Origin: Meconema thalassinum
Taxonomy: Eukaryota; Arthropoda; Insecta; Orthoptera; Tettigoniidae
NCBI GenBank assembly: GCA_946902985.2
Contig: OX336389.2
Location: 128,003,572 to 128,067,571 of the forward strand
DNA: 64,000 bases
Direction: 5' to 3'
Shown here: one piece after another, positions 43,625 to 54,236 of the stretch
How positions within the stretch are numbered: the first letter of the stretch is position 1
Layout: the number at the start of each line of letters is the position of its first letter
Made by a program: the position numbers and the translations under genes
The notes under the pieces: model-generated
Told to the model about the DNA's origin: nothing
Database searches by the model: none
Seen by the model: only the letters and a program-made list of their open reading frames with translations

Positions 43625-43910
43625 CCTCGAGGTATGAGGCTAAACTTAGAAGAGGTGGGTTAGATTTCCACTCAGCCGTCCTAGGAGTGGTTTCCGTGGT
43701 TTGCTGTTTCTACTTCAGGCAAATGCTGGGATGTTTCCTAACTAAAGGCCACGACAGCATCCATCCCAATCCTTGACTCAATTTCAAATACACACACTAA
43801 TACAGACACCACAATAACCCAGGTCATCAAACAAATTACAAACACACCGAAGTACACAGGCTGAAATGACCACGATGTCCAAGACCCCAATTGGAAAAAG
43901 CCATTAATGC
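43625..43910 (+). repeat. SINE related to 3,345-3,692, head truncated
   Basis: GAGGCTAAACTTAGAAGAGG, GGTTTCCGTGGTTTGC...AGGCAAATGC (core, about 43,693-43,730) and TACACACACTAATACAGACAC match the earlier copy. The tRNA-like head is missing. Confidence 0.55.
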
Positions 43911-44710
43911 ATTATTATGTTGTTAGTGTTGGGTAGATATTAAGACTAAAATAGCTTAATTAACATTAAAATGCATTGATGTTGGCAGGAGATGCAACCT
44001 TTCTCGAGTTTTTGTCATTATACATCATTAGGTCACAAATATCAAGATCTCCCACGTAAATGGGGATGGCTATTAACCTCGGTTTTAGGAGAATTGTTGC
44101 CAATATCTGTGATGCAATACGTTACGCATATTCCGTATTACTACAGGAAATGACTCATTTTCAGTGATGCATGTCACGTCAATTTCATGAGCAATAAATT
44201 CCAACTTACAGGTGTTCCAGATCATAAAATATATTGAATGAGACAATCGCCTAGTACCACCTAAGAACAAATATCAGTAACGAAGATAAGAGATATTATC
44301 GTCCCCAAAGAGAACTATGGTTTGGTTCAATCAATGACCAGTAGCCTTGATTGCCATCAGGGACTTAAGCAATCTCATGCGAATGACAGCAGACTGGCCT
44401 GGCTAGTCGCTTTTAAGTTAAATGTTTTAACCAAGGCTCGATTATCGGCCATCGCATGCCGGAATGTTTAAAAATAAAATTCAGTTGACCTTAGATGTAT
44501 GGAAGTTCTTTCGGAGATAGAAATTACATCGAGTTATCGAAAATTCGAGGTATAGAAATACTTCGAAAAAAGGTACTATTATCATAAATAGCCTACATAA
44601 ATATTCAATTGTTGCTACTGTCGTTTGCTGGCTTTACCCTGTTGCTCTCACTGGCTGTGATGCACATTGACGTCAACCCGTCTTCCAACATTCAATAGCA
44701 TAATAAGCTA
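43911..44710. other. no recognised feature
   Basis: AT-rich. No motif-bearing frame or ends. Confidence 0.3.
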
Positions 44711-44711
44711 A

Positions 44712-44946
44712 TAAGCTGTGTGGCTCAGCGGTAACGTTCTCGCTTGCTGTGCCCAAGGTTGCAGGATCAAATCCTCGCGTAGTCAGCTGGCATTTGAGGA
44801 CGCGCAAATGTAAGGGAGCCGTGTCAATAGATATACTGGCACGTTTAAGATCCCCTTCGGGGCAAAATTCCGGCACCCTGGCGTCTCTAAAAGCCACAGT
44901 AGTTAAAAGGGACGTAAAACAATAACATTATTATTATTATTATTAT
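44712..44946 (+). repeat. tRNA-headed SINE, family B
   Basis: The head GTGTGGCTCAGCGGTAACG is followed by a body matching 30,047-30,276 in reverse, with an (ATT)n tail. Confidence 0.8.
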
Positions 44947-45384
44947 TGACAGATATTGACATACACAGTCCAGGTACCCTACACAACTGAATGCATAGTC
45001 TACTGTAATTCCCATGTCACACTTAAAGAACCTAATTTAACTACATTTGCTCCCCAACTTAGGAATAAAGAGACATATTTTATGTCTGGAGAACAAAATA
45101 TCATTCGTGTTCTCTAAATATTGGAACAATAGAACTTCGAATGATGGAAAAAACATGACATATAATTTGCGTACAACCTCGCCTGGAAATTACAATTACT
45201 TCAAGATATCGAAAATTCGAGATATAGAAGTTCGACTTATAGACGTTGGACTGTATTACATCCAGTGGTTTGGATTCTCCATTAAAAAGGACGCCCCACA
45301 GCTCATGATTACAAAATTATAAAACTATTAGCTTGCTTTTCTTGGTAACCTAATTGCTATGAGGTAATTAAAAGAAGTAGGAAG
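44947..45384. other. no recognised feature
   Basis: The 91-residue frame at 45,047-45,322 has no known motif. Confidence 0.25.
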
Positions 45385-45396
45385 ATCCCTAACGTT

Positions 45397-45710
45397 CATC
45401 TAGGCTTACAGGATGGCGCCGCGTCGTGTGTCGGTGATTGTTACCCGACGTTTCGGCTGTCACTGCAGCAGTCTGAAACATGTGTGGGTATGAGTTGGTG
45501 TCCGTACTCAAACTGACTGTTATTGCCAGCTAGAGGTGCCTGCTTGCACTGCATTGACGTCACGCTGTCCCCTGATTGGTCCCCACCCATCATTAAGGCT
45601 GCTGCAATGACAGCCGAAACGTCGGGAAACAATCACCGACAAACGACGCAGCTCCATCCTGTAAGCCAAGATGATAAACTAGACATCGGCCACGAAAGCC
45701 TACGATCTAA
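45397..45710. mobile_element. 314-bp element with 12-bp duplication and internal inverted repeat
   Basis: ATCCCTAACGTT flanks it on both sides (45385-45396 and 45711-45722). About 60 bases at the left (GGCTTACAGGATGGCGCCGC through GACGTTTCGGCTGTCA) are reverse-complemented near 45,602-45,668. The loop includes TGACGTCA and ATTGG. A duplication of 12 bp points to retrotransposition (SINE or Penelope-type remnant) rather than cut-and-paste. Confidence 0.65.
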
Positions 45711-45797
45711 ATCCCTAACGTTGTATTATGTATCAATCTGAGTGTCGAGAAACGCTTTTCAGGCCCTCATACCCTACTGTTACGCTCTTTTCTTGTT

Positions 45798-46079
45798 GCT
45801 ATTTTCATAATAAGTAGTGTAGACTTATGAGGTTATATTATGTCGGCGCAAGCGTGTATATTTGTATATAAGTGTGTTTGTGTGTCCTAATAAGTTTTGA
45901 TTGACTAAAGCGATTTGAATGAAATATGGATAGAAATTATTGTTATGCCGTACGACCCCAACCGTGCTCTTCGTATTTCAATATGCGACACAAATCAAAT
46001 ATGGCGGCTGCGCAAAGTACTTCACACTACTCAATATCTCGGAAAATATTACGGCAATAAAAGTGAAATTTTGTACTAT
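45798..46079 (+). mobile_element. Helentron-like element copy G4, left part
   Basis: CTATTTTCAT...AGACTTATGAGG, a GT-rich run, AAGCGATTTGAATGAAA and AATATGGCGGCTGCGC match the left part of G1 and G3. It is interrupted at 46,079 by the gypsy element and continues after 57,576. Confidence 0.55.
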
Positions 46080-49000
46080 TGTGCCCGTTAAGACCGGAGT
46101 CCGCACGACCACATATGCATTTTACCAAGAATCAGTCAGCACGAGAGTCAAAATATCCCGGGGCGCCAGATGGGTTAAAGCTAATCGCAAAAACGACATC
46201 AAATGAAAAAAATGCTTTACTGATTTTTGGTTCAATGCAACAATAAGGATAGAAGGAGATTCAACTGGGCATAACACATCATGTAAAATTATCTCATTTT
46301 ATTCTGAATTTAAAATTGACTGCAAAAATAAAATGCTCAAAGCAGCATCATTCATGTGTGGCGACCCACATTACTATTTACACAATGTACAGAAATTTTC
46401 CAACACATTGGACAATTATCTTTGGAAACACAAGTCTGATTATCAGTCCTGTAGACTGTGTTCCAAAATTATATCCATTATTTATGATTAAATCCAGTTC
46501 AAATTTAATTGTCTTTACTGGAAATATTGTAGTTCACTGGTTGAATTTTTACATAATATTAACACTCGTAGAATAATTGTTCATAGAATTTTTAACTTTC
46601 ACTTATTTTTCCAGTTTCAAAAAAAATATTGTCAAAAAATATTATTATCTCTGAATCAACACAAATTATGTACACATATTAATAACAACATCTGAAAAGT
46701 ATTTGACCATTGAGCATAGCATCGAAGAACTGTGCGAAGCACAACAAAATTAATTGTTCTTCTGACATTAAACGTTTCGAGAAGTGACTCGATTATGAAC
46801 TTCAAGTTCCTAACAAAATATATGATTTCTGAATCATCAACTTGATCAATAAATTGTTGGACCATTCAACTATTCGATTTTCCACTTGGAATCATTATTA
46901 AGAAAAATATTTATATTTATGGCCATTTTAGTAACTTTCACAACTTGCAATTCTTCGACAGAATGCGGAAATAAGAATTGTAGCTTCATAATAAATGCAT
47001 TTAGTTCATGGCACTAGGATTGAAAACATCCTTCAAATTATTCGTGGTTATAGAATTATTTTTAATTGGCAGTGGCCCATTCTATTATTTTTATAAGAAT
47101 ACAATATTCTAACAACAACGGCAAAGGTCTTCCTCTGAAGAAGAATAAAATACTATCATGACAAATCCGGGTTCTAGCAAAATCAAAGTCTTAATGGAAT
47201 CCGTAAACAAGGTTGAAATAAGAACTGATGGTTTTTAAGAAATAACCTTTGGGTCATTTATACGACGCAATGTGTAGTTCCAATACTCCTTCTTTAACAC
47301 TGAGTCATCGAACCTGCTATTTGATTGATGCTCTAATAAAAACCTCCTCATTCCTGCGACTTAAACATGCGCACCTGGGAATGGCATTTCAACTACTCCA
47401 CACACATAAATTTTCTTCCCAAAATTTATACAATAAATCAAGCCTATGCTTGTTATCAACACTGGAAGATTTATAAACTTACAAGTTTATTTTATTTTAC
47501 CATTCAGTTCAACCCGTGAAGTTACCATACTTATGATAATCTTTATTTCACTTTCGAATGTGTATCTACGTCATGATTTTATATAAATACAAAAATATCC
47601 TAATTGATACAAATATCATTTGCTTCCCGTTTCATGCCTCTCCGTGTTATCTGAAAAATATACTTTGCTCATTGCAAATATTAACTGTTCAACCAGAACT
47701 GTAATGTTGGTTGAATGCGGGCTTGCGCTAACCACTCTCCTTCGGAAAATCACCTGTTCCAAACTAGAAATGATTAAACTACTTCATAGGCTCTCTCTCA
47801 ATGAATGTGATTATTAGAAAATATAAGATCCAAGAATTATTTAGAAAAGTTATGAAAATCATTATTATTATTATTATTAGTGGATTATTATTATTATTAT
47901 TAGTTATATTATTGTAAATATGTTTAATTATTATTTCATTATGTGAGAATCCACATGTTCGACTCTTCGAATATGGATAAAATATCCATTTCTCAACAAA
48001 AATAATTATGAACTTTTACAGTTACATCGGCTGATTACCGTGATTATCGAAAAATATGAAACATTCAAATAAAAGCTCGTTATGCTCGGTCATCGATCCT
48101 AAACTGTTCTGAGTGCTGAAAATACTCAGAATAACTCTAATATGTCTTGCGTAAATCATTGCAAGATTTAAATACGAAGAAAAAGAAATGTGTTGGTCAT
48201 CTGCAGAAAATGAGTTTGTTCCAATTAGCTAGGCATAATATAAAGTCAAAATGTGGCTTACATTTCTCGTTGGTCTTGAAGCGTAGTGAACCTGGTCTGT
48301 ACCAGATTTATCCAGATACATGCCCTATCGGACACGCACGTCTAATCCTTGTATCGGCCGCCATTATATACCCACAATCCGTCTAACACGACATAGTGGA
48401 AATATTTCTTGAAGTTTGAAGTAACTGCTGATCCATTTTTATATTGGCTTCAATTAAATCCATAGCATTTTGCTTAAATGGGGTCAGATCCAAGTGATCT
48501 ATTCTCAAATATGTCAGTTGTAACATAACTCACGGTAATCTTTTCAGTACAAGAAAACACTGACAGTCTAAACCAATCAACGGCTGTTCTGAAGATCGTT
48601 CCCTGGGCATGGCTTATCACCATCTATCATGCGCGAAGCAACATATAGTTTCCCTTCGTCGGCTAATGAACAACACCGTGATAGACTGGCCTTCAATATA
48701 CTGAAAGATCGGAGTGGTTATCAAGTTACAATTATGAAACTGACTAGTTGGACTAAAATATCCAAGTATTAAATTATTATTACTGGACTGTGACAAAGTA
48801 CTTTCTAGACAAAGTCTAGCATATGTCCATATAGAAATAAAGTATTTCACCAGTGTCCGTAGAAAAATAACAATCACCTTAGTGATTCTCTCTGCCGGAA
48901 ACTTACTATGTTCCACATGTATCGCAGCACTTTTGTAACTATCACAATTTAAAGATATCTTCTGCGTAGATCTGGCAACCATGTGCCTTGGCTCAACGTG

Positions 49001-49427
49001 GCAGCACCTTGTCATGCAAGAGCTTGGTTCGAAGTGAGCTGATGTTGCTTGGGCCGGCCGGCTTTTATTCAAAACGGTCAGGTCCACGCTGCATCACGCT
49101 GAAATATGGAAATCCTCATATCTCCGGTGTCCCTGGTCCGATTCAATTGATACTAAGTGCATTCTCTTTCATTTGGCCGTGCCAGTAATCTGATCCAAGT
49201 CTCAAGTCTCTACTCCATGGCTAACTATTTAATCAACAAATAGTCTCGACCTCTGCTACTACTTGCTACGTCACTTGACATGCTCTTGGCTGCATAAAAT
49301 TTCCATTCCCTTCTAGAAGTAATGGAGCGCGTTATTCAAATATCTCAACTTTCAAAAGCGGCTGTAGCCATTCCCTTGATATCTAGGTGTCTGAATCTTG
49401 GAATACCCATTCCTAGAGTTGGGCACA
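46080..49427 (-). repeat. 3' LTR of the gypsy element
   Basis: 3,348 bp, same termini as the 5' LTR. It contains (ATT)n at 47,862-47,900. The short frames in it are duplicated in the other LTR and have no known motif. Confidence 0.93.
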
Positions 49428-49436
49428 TCCTCCCCA
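49428..49436 (-). other. polypurine tract
   Basis: TGGGGAGGA on the minus strand abuts the first base of the 3' LTR, where plus-strand DNA synthesis is primed. Confidence 0.75.
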
Positions 49437-49492
49437 CACCTAGCAAAAAATAAAAATTGAATTTTTTTTATTTTTCCTATCTACACATTAAA

Positions 49493-49636
49493 TCATCTGG
49501 TTCTTGAATAATAAATCTTCAAATTCGCTGCATTATAAGTTCCCACGATGTTACCAGTTCGTGTATTGGCGATCTCATAGCTTCCATTGTTGTTTACTTC
49601 CACAATACGATCTTCATCATTTGGATCCATGTCTCC
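49493..49636 (-). pseudogene. integrase C-terminal remnant, in frame after the pol stop
   Basis: Immediately after the TAG, in the same frame, the minus strand reads GDMDPNDEDRIVEVNNNGSY, EIANTRTGNIVGTYNAANLK and IYYSR before TGA at 49493-49495. This is the beta-barrel tail (GxYxI...GxxxGxYxxxxLKxYY) found at the end of gypsy integrases. It proves that integrase was once encoded and that its catalytic part was removed by deletion. Confidence 0.8.
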
Positions 49637-51847
49637 CTATAGAAAACGAAAAATGTTTCTAAAACGTCGGTCTCTCCTCTGGGATAAATGCAACAATCTT
49701 AACCTTCTCAAGGTATCCTCATCCTCCTGCGTCAGGTTAACTTGAAAAACCTTAGATGTAGACTCCACTGCTCTACTCAATAAATCGGCTCCAACGTTCA
49801 ACTTTCCAGGAGTGTGTTCAATAACTAGGTTGAATTGTTGAATAAAAAGTGACCATCTAGTTATCCTATCACTGGCAAAGTTTGTTCTCAAGATAAACTC
49901 CAATGCGTGGTGATCAGTCCTCACAATTACTGAATGTCCAATTAACATTTTCTTCCACGACTCCGACGCGAAGATTACAGCAAGTGCTTCTAACTCTGTG
50001 GTGTAATAATTCCTTTCTGATGGACGAAGTTTCCTGCTTATGAACACCAGGTAACGTCTCTTGTGATCGTCATCTTCTTGAAGAAGAATAGCTCCAATCC
50101 CTACGGTGGATGCATCAGATTCTATGATGAAATTCTTGGTAAAGTCAGGATACTCTAATTTCACGCTGTTTACCAATAACCTCTTGGCATCTTGAAATGA
50201 TTGTTCACAATCTTCATTCCATTTCCATTTGTTTCCTTTTTTTAATAATTCCTGCAATGGAGCAACCGTCTTGGTGAAGCTTGGACAATGCCCTGCAAAG
50301 AATTGGCATGTCCCGAGAAAACTGCGGACATTCTTCACTCTAGTAGGTCTAGGGAAATTTGCAATCACCTGTATCTTTGTCTCATTGGGATGGTATCCTT
50401 CACCATCCAAAATGTGGCCCAAAAATTTTATTTCCTTCCGAAAGAACTGACATTTTCGAAGGTTTACTTTAAAGTTCGCTTTTCTCAAATCTGCGAATAA
50501 CATCTGAAGATGTAACAAATGTTCCTCCTTAGTCTCAGATGCAATTAGGATATCATCTATGTAACGAATTGCTATCTCTTTTACTTCAGGACTCAAGTTT
50601 TGTTCCAGTGCTCTGATCAAAACAGATCCAGATGTTTTGACACCAAATGGTAGACGGCGGAATACATATGTCTGCTGGTCAAACATAAATCCTGTAAACG
50701 TTTTGGAATCTTCACTAAGCCTAATGTGGTGGTAGGACGAAGTGAGATCAATGTTAGAGAACCAGACCTTGCCTTGGAATTTCCTTAACAGTTCCCTAAT
50801 GATTGGTGGTCTGTCATACTCTGGCAGCAATCTTGAATTCAAATTTCGCGCGTCTAAACATAGTCTCAGACTTCCATCTTGCTTAGACACTACTGCTAAT
50901 GGATTGACATAAGAGGTAGTGTACTTTTCAATCACATTGTTGCTTTCCATCTCTTTGATAAGCACTTTTACCCTTTCTCGATGCTTTTCCGCTACCGGAT
51001 ACAATTTAGCATGGAAAGGTGCATCATCATTTACACGAATACGATATTCAAAATCTTTAATTTCACCAGGTTTAATATCAAAAATATCGTGATACTCTTC
51101 CAAAATTTTTCCTAGCTCTGGGGACTCCTTCTCAGTGTAGACTTCTCTTCCTTCGGCTTCATGAAAAATCAGAGACCATTGAGCATCTCCCTCGATGTCT
51201 TCCTCTTCTTTTCCCTCGAAGTTTATCTCTTCGGTATTCTTGAATCTGATCGTCTCTGTCTTCATGTCTATCACTGCTTGATATTTCTGAATGAAATCCG
51301 CTCCCAATATCATGTCAAAAGCCATGTCCTTCATTACTACAAACACATGTCGGAAATCATGTCCTCCAATAGTAACACATAAGTATAATTGGGTTTTACA
51401 CAGAGATATTTTGTTGGGTATTATTCCTTGGATTTTAATTCCTGATACTGGAATCTCCTCTAAATTCTCTTTGAGTTTCCACAGAATATAAAGCTTCTCG
51501 CTCACAAGCCAAAGCATAGCCCCAGTATCAATTAAAGTATCGACAGGCATACCGAATACTTCGCATGATATGATTGGCATTTTAATTCTTGTACCCATTT
51601 CTTTCCGTTCGTTAATATGTTGAATTAAGTCATCATCCTCTGCTTGCCATTTAATAATCCTGGAAGTGAAAGTGTTTAAAATTCTATCTTCTACTGTGAA
51701 TTCGAAGTTTTTTTTTATCTTTTCCATTCCCCCGGGATTGTTGTGTTCCCGATGGACCTGGTTCATTGAGCTTCTGTTCCAAGAACTGCAAGTTTTCTTG
51801 GTGTCTTTCTTCCAAGTTCTTCCTCGTCTCCTTATTGAACTCTTCAT
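49637..51847 (-). CDS. pol: protease, reverse transcriptase, RNase H (integrase core missing)
   Basis: 736 codons without interruption. The aspartic protease motif DTGA is at residues 107-110. RT blocks follow: LDARNLNSRLLPEYDRPP, FSNIDLTSSYHHIRL, LPFGVKTSG and the catalytic YIDD at 429-432. The connection and RNase H have ESDASTVGIGA near 576 and TDHHALEF farther on. These copy the RNA into DNA in the particle. After ADLLSRA and a charged linker the frame meets TAG at 49637-49639. The HHCC finger and DDE core of integrase, normally about 300 residues, are absent. The true start is uncertain because pol is likely made as a Gag-Pol fusion by a +1 shift in the 164-base overlap. Confidence 0.93.
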   Translation of the reverse strand: MKSSIRRRGRTWKKDTKKTCSSWNRSSMNQVHREHNNPGGMEKIKKNFEFTVEDRILNTFTSRIIKWQAEDDDLIQHINERKEMGTRIKMPIISCEVFGMPVDTLIDTGAMLWLVSEKLYILWKLKENLEEIPVSGIKIQGIIPNKISLCKTQLYLCVTIGGHDFRHVFVVMKDMAFDMILGADFIQKYQAVIDMKTETIRFKNTEEINFEGKEEEDIEGDAQWSLIFHEAEGREVYTEKESPELGKILEEYHDIFDIKPGEIKDFEYRIRVNDDAPFHAKLYPVAEKHRERVKVLIKEMESNNVIEKYTTSYVNPLAVVSKQDGSLRLCLDARNLNSRLLPEYDRPPIIRELLRKFQGKVWFSNIDLTSSYHHIRLSEDSKTFTGFMFDQQTYVFRRLPFGVKTSGSVLIRALEQNLSPEVKEIAIRYIDDILIASETKEEHLLHLQMLFADLRKANFKVNLRKCQFFRKEIKFLGHILDGEGYHPNETKIQVIANFPRPTRVKNVRSFLGTCQFFAGHCPSFTKTVAPLQELLKKGNKWKWNEDCEQSFQDAKRLLVNSVKLEYPDFTKNFIIESDASTVGIGAILLQEDDDHKRRYLVFISRKLRPSERNYYTTELEALAVIFASESWKKMLIGHSVIVRTDHHALEFILRTNFASDRITRWSLFIQQFNLVIEHTPGKLNVGADLLSRAVESTSKVFQVNLTQEDEDTLRRLRLLHLSQRRDRRFRNIFRFL

Positions 51848-53735
51848 TGGACTGACGAGTATTCACATTCCCTCTGTTATTGTAGTTATTGTTTCTACCA
51901 TAGTACCTTCTTTCCTGGTACCTTCCTTGATTATCCCTTGGCCTTCTCCATCGAGTATTATATCGATATCCACCATCCGGTCTCGCATAAGGCTTGTAAC
52001 TGTATCGGTTATTGTACTGATTCCATCCTCTTTTATCGGGCTCTTCCCGCGGCGTTTTCTCTTCTCGCCCCTCTCGAATCTCTCGAGGTGTTTGGGAATA
52101 ACTGTCGGCCATAACAGCGTACACAGCGTTGTTATTCTTTCCTCCCTTCTGATGGAAGAATTGAGCGTTCGTGTGATCAAGTTTCTGCAATACCTCGTCA
52201 AATTGCTCCATATTATAAATGTCAGCAGCGATCAAAGTTCTTTGGACGTCTGCTGGAAACTGACGTATTAATGCGGTAATTAATTCATTATCTGGCATCG
52301 GCGGATCTAAATGTTGTAGTTTAGAAAGCTGTCCAGAAAAGTACGTAGAGTATCGAGTAGGTTGTGACGTCGAGAATCTCTTTGAATATAATTCTGCTCT
52401 GACTTGCTGTTGTGTTTCCGGGGACCAAAACTTTTTTAATAACCCACGGGAAAACTCCTCAAAATTGGTGAGAGTGGACCTAAAAGCTCTAAACCAAAGA
52501 AGTGCAGGACCTTCCAAAAATTTCCCTATCACTCGGATCTGTCTTTCCTTAGGGATTTTGGAATCTTTTAGGTAATCACCTGCTTCTCTCAAGAATTCTA
52601 CGGGTGTCACAGAATCTCGCCCTGAAAATTTAGAAGGCTTATCCTCTACATTCTTGAATACAGTTATGGGGTTGGATTGAAATACTGTCCTGACCTCATC
52701 CTGTCTCTGACTACCAGTTTCTCTAGCTGCTCCTAGGTTTATCTGTATCTGTTCTTCTCCCCTTACACTTGACATTTTCAACAGATGGTCAGACTGTTTC
52801 TCGTCCTTGATTTGGGGTTTCATAGCCTCAATTTCCTTATGGTTTTCTTCTGCCATTTTTTTAATTGCTTCGGTTTCCTTACAGTTCTCTTTGACATCAG
52901 TGGATATCTGGTTCATAACAGCCTCGTGACTTTTCAACGACCCTGTCATATCTGATATGTCCTTCTGAGTTGCTTGAATATCTTTGGAAATTACTTGAAT
53001 ATGGGATGACAAAGATTCCCTAGTTTCCTTGACTCCCTCTTGGTTCTCCAGCATGAGTGTGTCTTTAATTTCATCGATAACTGTGGTTTTAATTTCAGTT
53101 TGTAATTCATTAATCACACCTTCTCTTATTTCTCCCATTACGAGTTCTTTGAATTGTTATGTCAAACGTTGAACAACTAGAATCGCCATCTCATTGCTCT
53201 CTTTCTTCACTCTGTCTTCTAGGTTGATCATGTCTTCACCAACTTTCCTAAGACCATGTTATATCCTATCAGCTAAGCTCTGGGATCTTAGATCGGCATC
53301 GCGAAATTTATCATCCATTAAACTTGCGTTAGTGGCTAATGAAGTTTCGAGCTCATGTGTTTTTTCGCATAATTTAGTCATTTTACTCTCAAGTGACATT
53401 TTCAAAATTTCGGAATTCTCTTTAAATTTATTTTCCATAGAATTAAATTTACTATTTAAATTTTCTTTCAAGTTATCTTTTAACCTGCTTTCTAACAAAT
53501 CGGAACTTTCTTTTAAGTTATCTTTTAAACTTTCTTTAAGTTTATTTTCTAAAGAATCAGAATTTTCTTTAAGTTTATCATTTAAACTTTCTTTAAGTTT
53601 ATCAGAATTTTCTTTAAGTTTATTTTCTAAAGCCTCTGTATTTTCTTTCATAATGGCTGCTACACGCAGTCCAGCTTCTTTGGAACTCTCTTCCAAACTC
53701 CTCATCATCATCATCATCTCTTCCATAATTTTCAA
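51684..53735 (-). pseudogene. gag of the gypsy element, two in-frame stops
   Basis: One minus frame runs from an ATG at 53,735 to 51,684 but is broken by TAA at 53259-53261 and TAA at 53157-53159. The first 158 codons are a Lys/Glu-rich coiled coil of repeated KLKESLxDxLKENSD-type heptads. The part after 53,138 has a capsid-like core (RQIRVIGKFLEGPALLWFRAF, then LITALIRQFPADVQ) of the retrotransposon gag type, followed by a basic Arg/Tyr/Asn/Gly-rich tail. No CCHC zinc knuckle is present; the RG-rich tail may replace it in RNA binding. Gag would form the particle. The long N-terminal coiled coil is unusual. The gag stop overlaps the pol frame by 164 bases, with pol in the +1 frame. Confidence 0.85.
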
Positions 53736-54193
53736 TTATTATTCAAAACTTAGGGGTATACATATTGGCAGACACAAGCTTATAATTAGAACAAGAAATA
53801 TGAATAGCTAATTGGAACACTCTAATAAAATGAGATTTGTCCTAATGTCGACGTGATGGAAAAACAAAATTCTCTACTTTTACGAATTACATTTACCACA
53901 ATATCACAAGAAAAATATGCAAGTTCTCAAATATCCTCCACCTGGATTCTAACAATGCGTATGTCCAGTCATCGAACGTTTACTACTGAATTTACTTGAC
54001 GCCCTAATGGTTAAGCCATTATCAAAAATAATCAAACCCATTCTAATTATTAACCCAATTAAATTTTTAATTTTTCCCACTAATTGGGTTTCCTACTAAT
54101 TTATTCATCCAAACCAGACATCTCTCAACTCCCAAAATATCTATATAAAAATTATCACAATTTAAATCGGCATGCGATTGACCATGTCTAACT

Positions 54194-54214
54194 CGAGCCC
54201 CACGTTCGAAGCCA
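54194..54214 (-). other. primer-binding site, tRNA-Lys(CUU)-like
   Basis: The minus strand reads TGGCTTCGAACGTGGGGCTCG. The complement of the 3' end of animal tRNA-Lys(CUU) is TGGCGCCCAACGTGGGGCTCG, so TGGC and AACGTGGGGCTCG match and four bases (TTCG for GCCC) differ. It lies 22 bases inside the 5' LTR, farther than usual. The mismatches may reflect decay or a tRNA variant. Confidence 0.55.
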
Positions 54215-54236
54215 TTTCTCTCTCTATCTTATTTTA

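Noticed and set aside
43138..43776. 212-residue plus-strand frame
   Set aside because: It runs through a family C SINE with clean target duplications into an unrelated repeat fragment; not a gene.
45430..45640. Direct call of a hammerhead ribozyme
   Set aside because: CGAAAC is present but the CTGATGA box is not intact on either strand; kept only as a question in the findings.
51666..52271. 201-residue plus-strand frame
   Set aside because: It is the antisense shadow of gag/pol; its low-complexity Ile/Ser content comes from the complement of the coding strand.
53194..53811. 205-residue plus-strand frame with LSFKLSLSLFSK repeats
   Set aside because: Antisense of the Lys/Glu heptads of gag.
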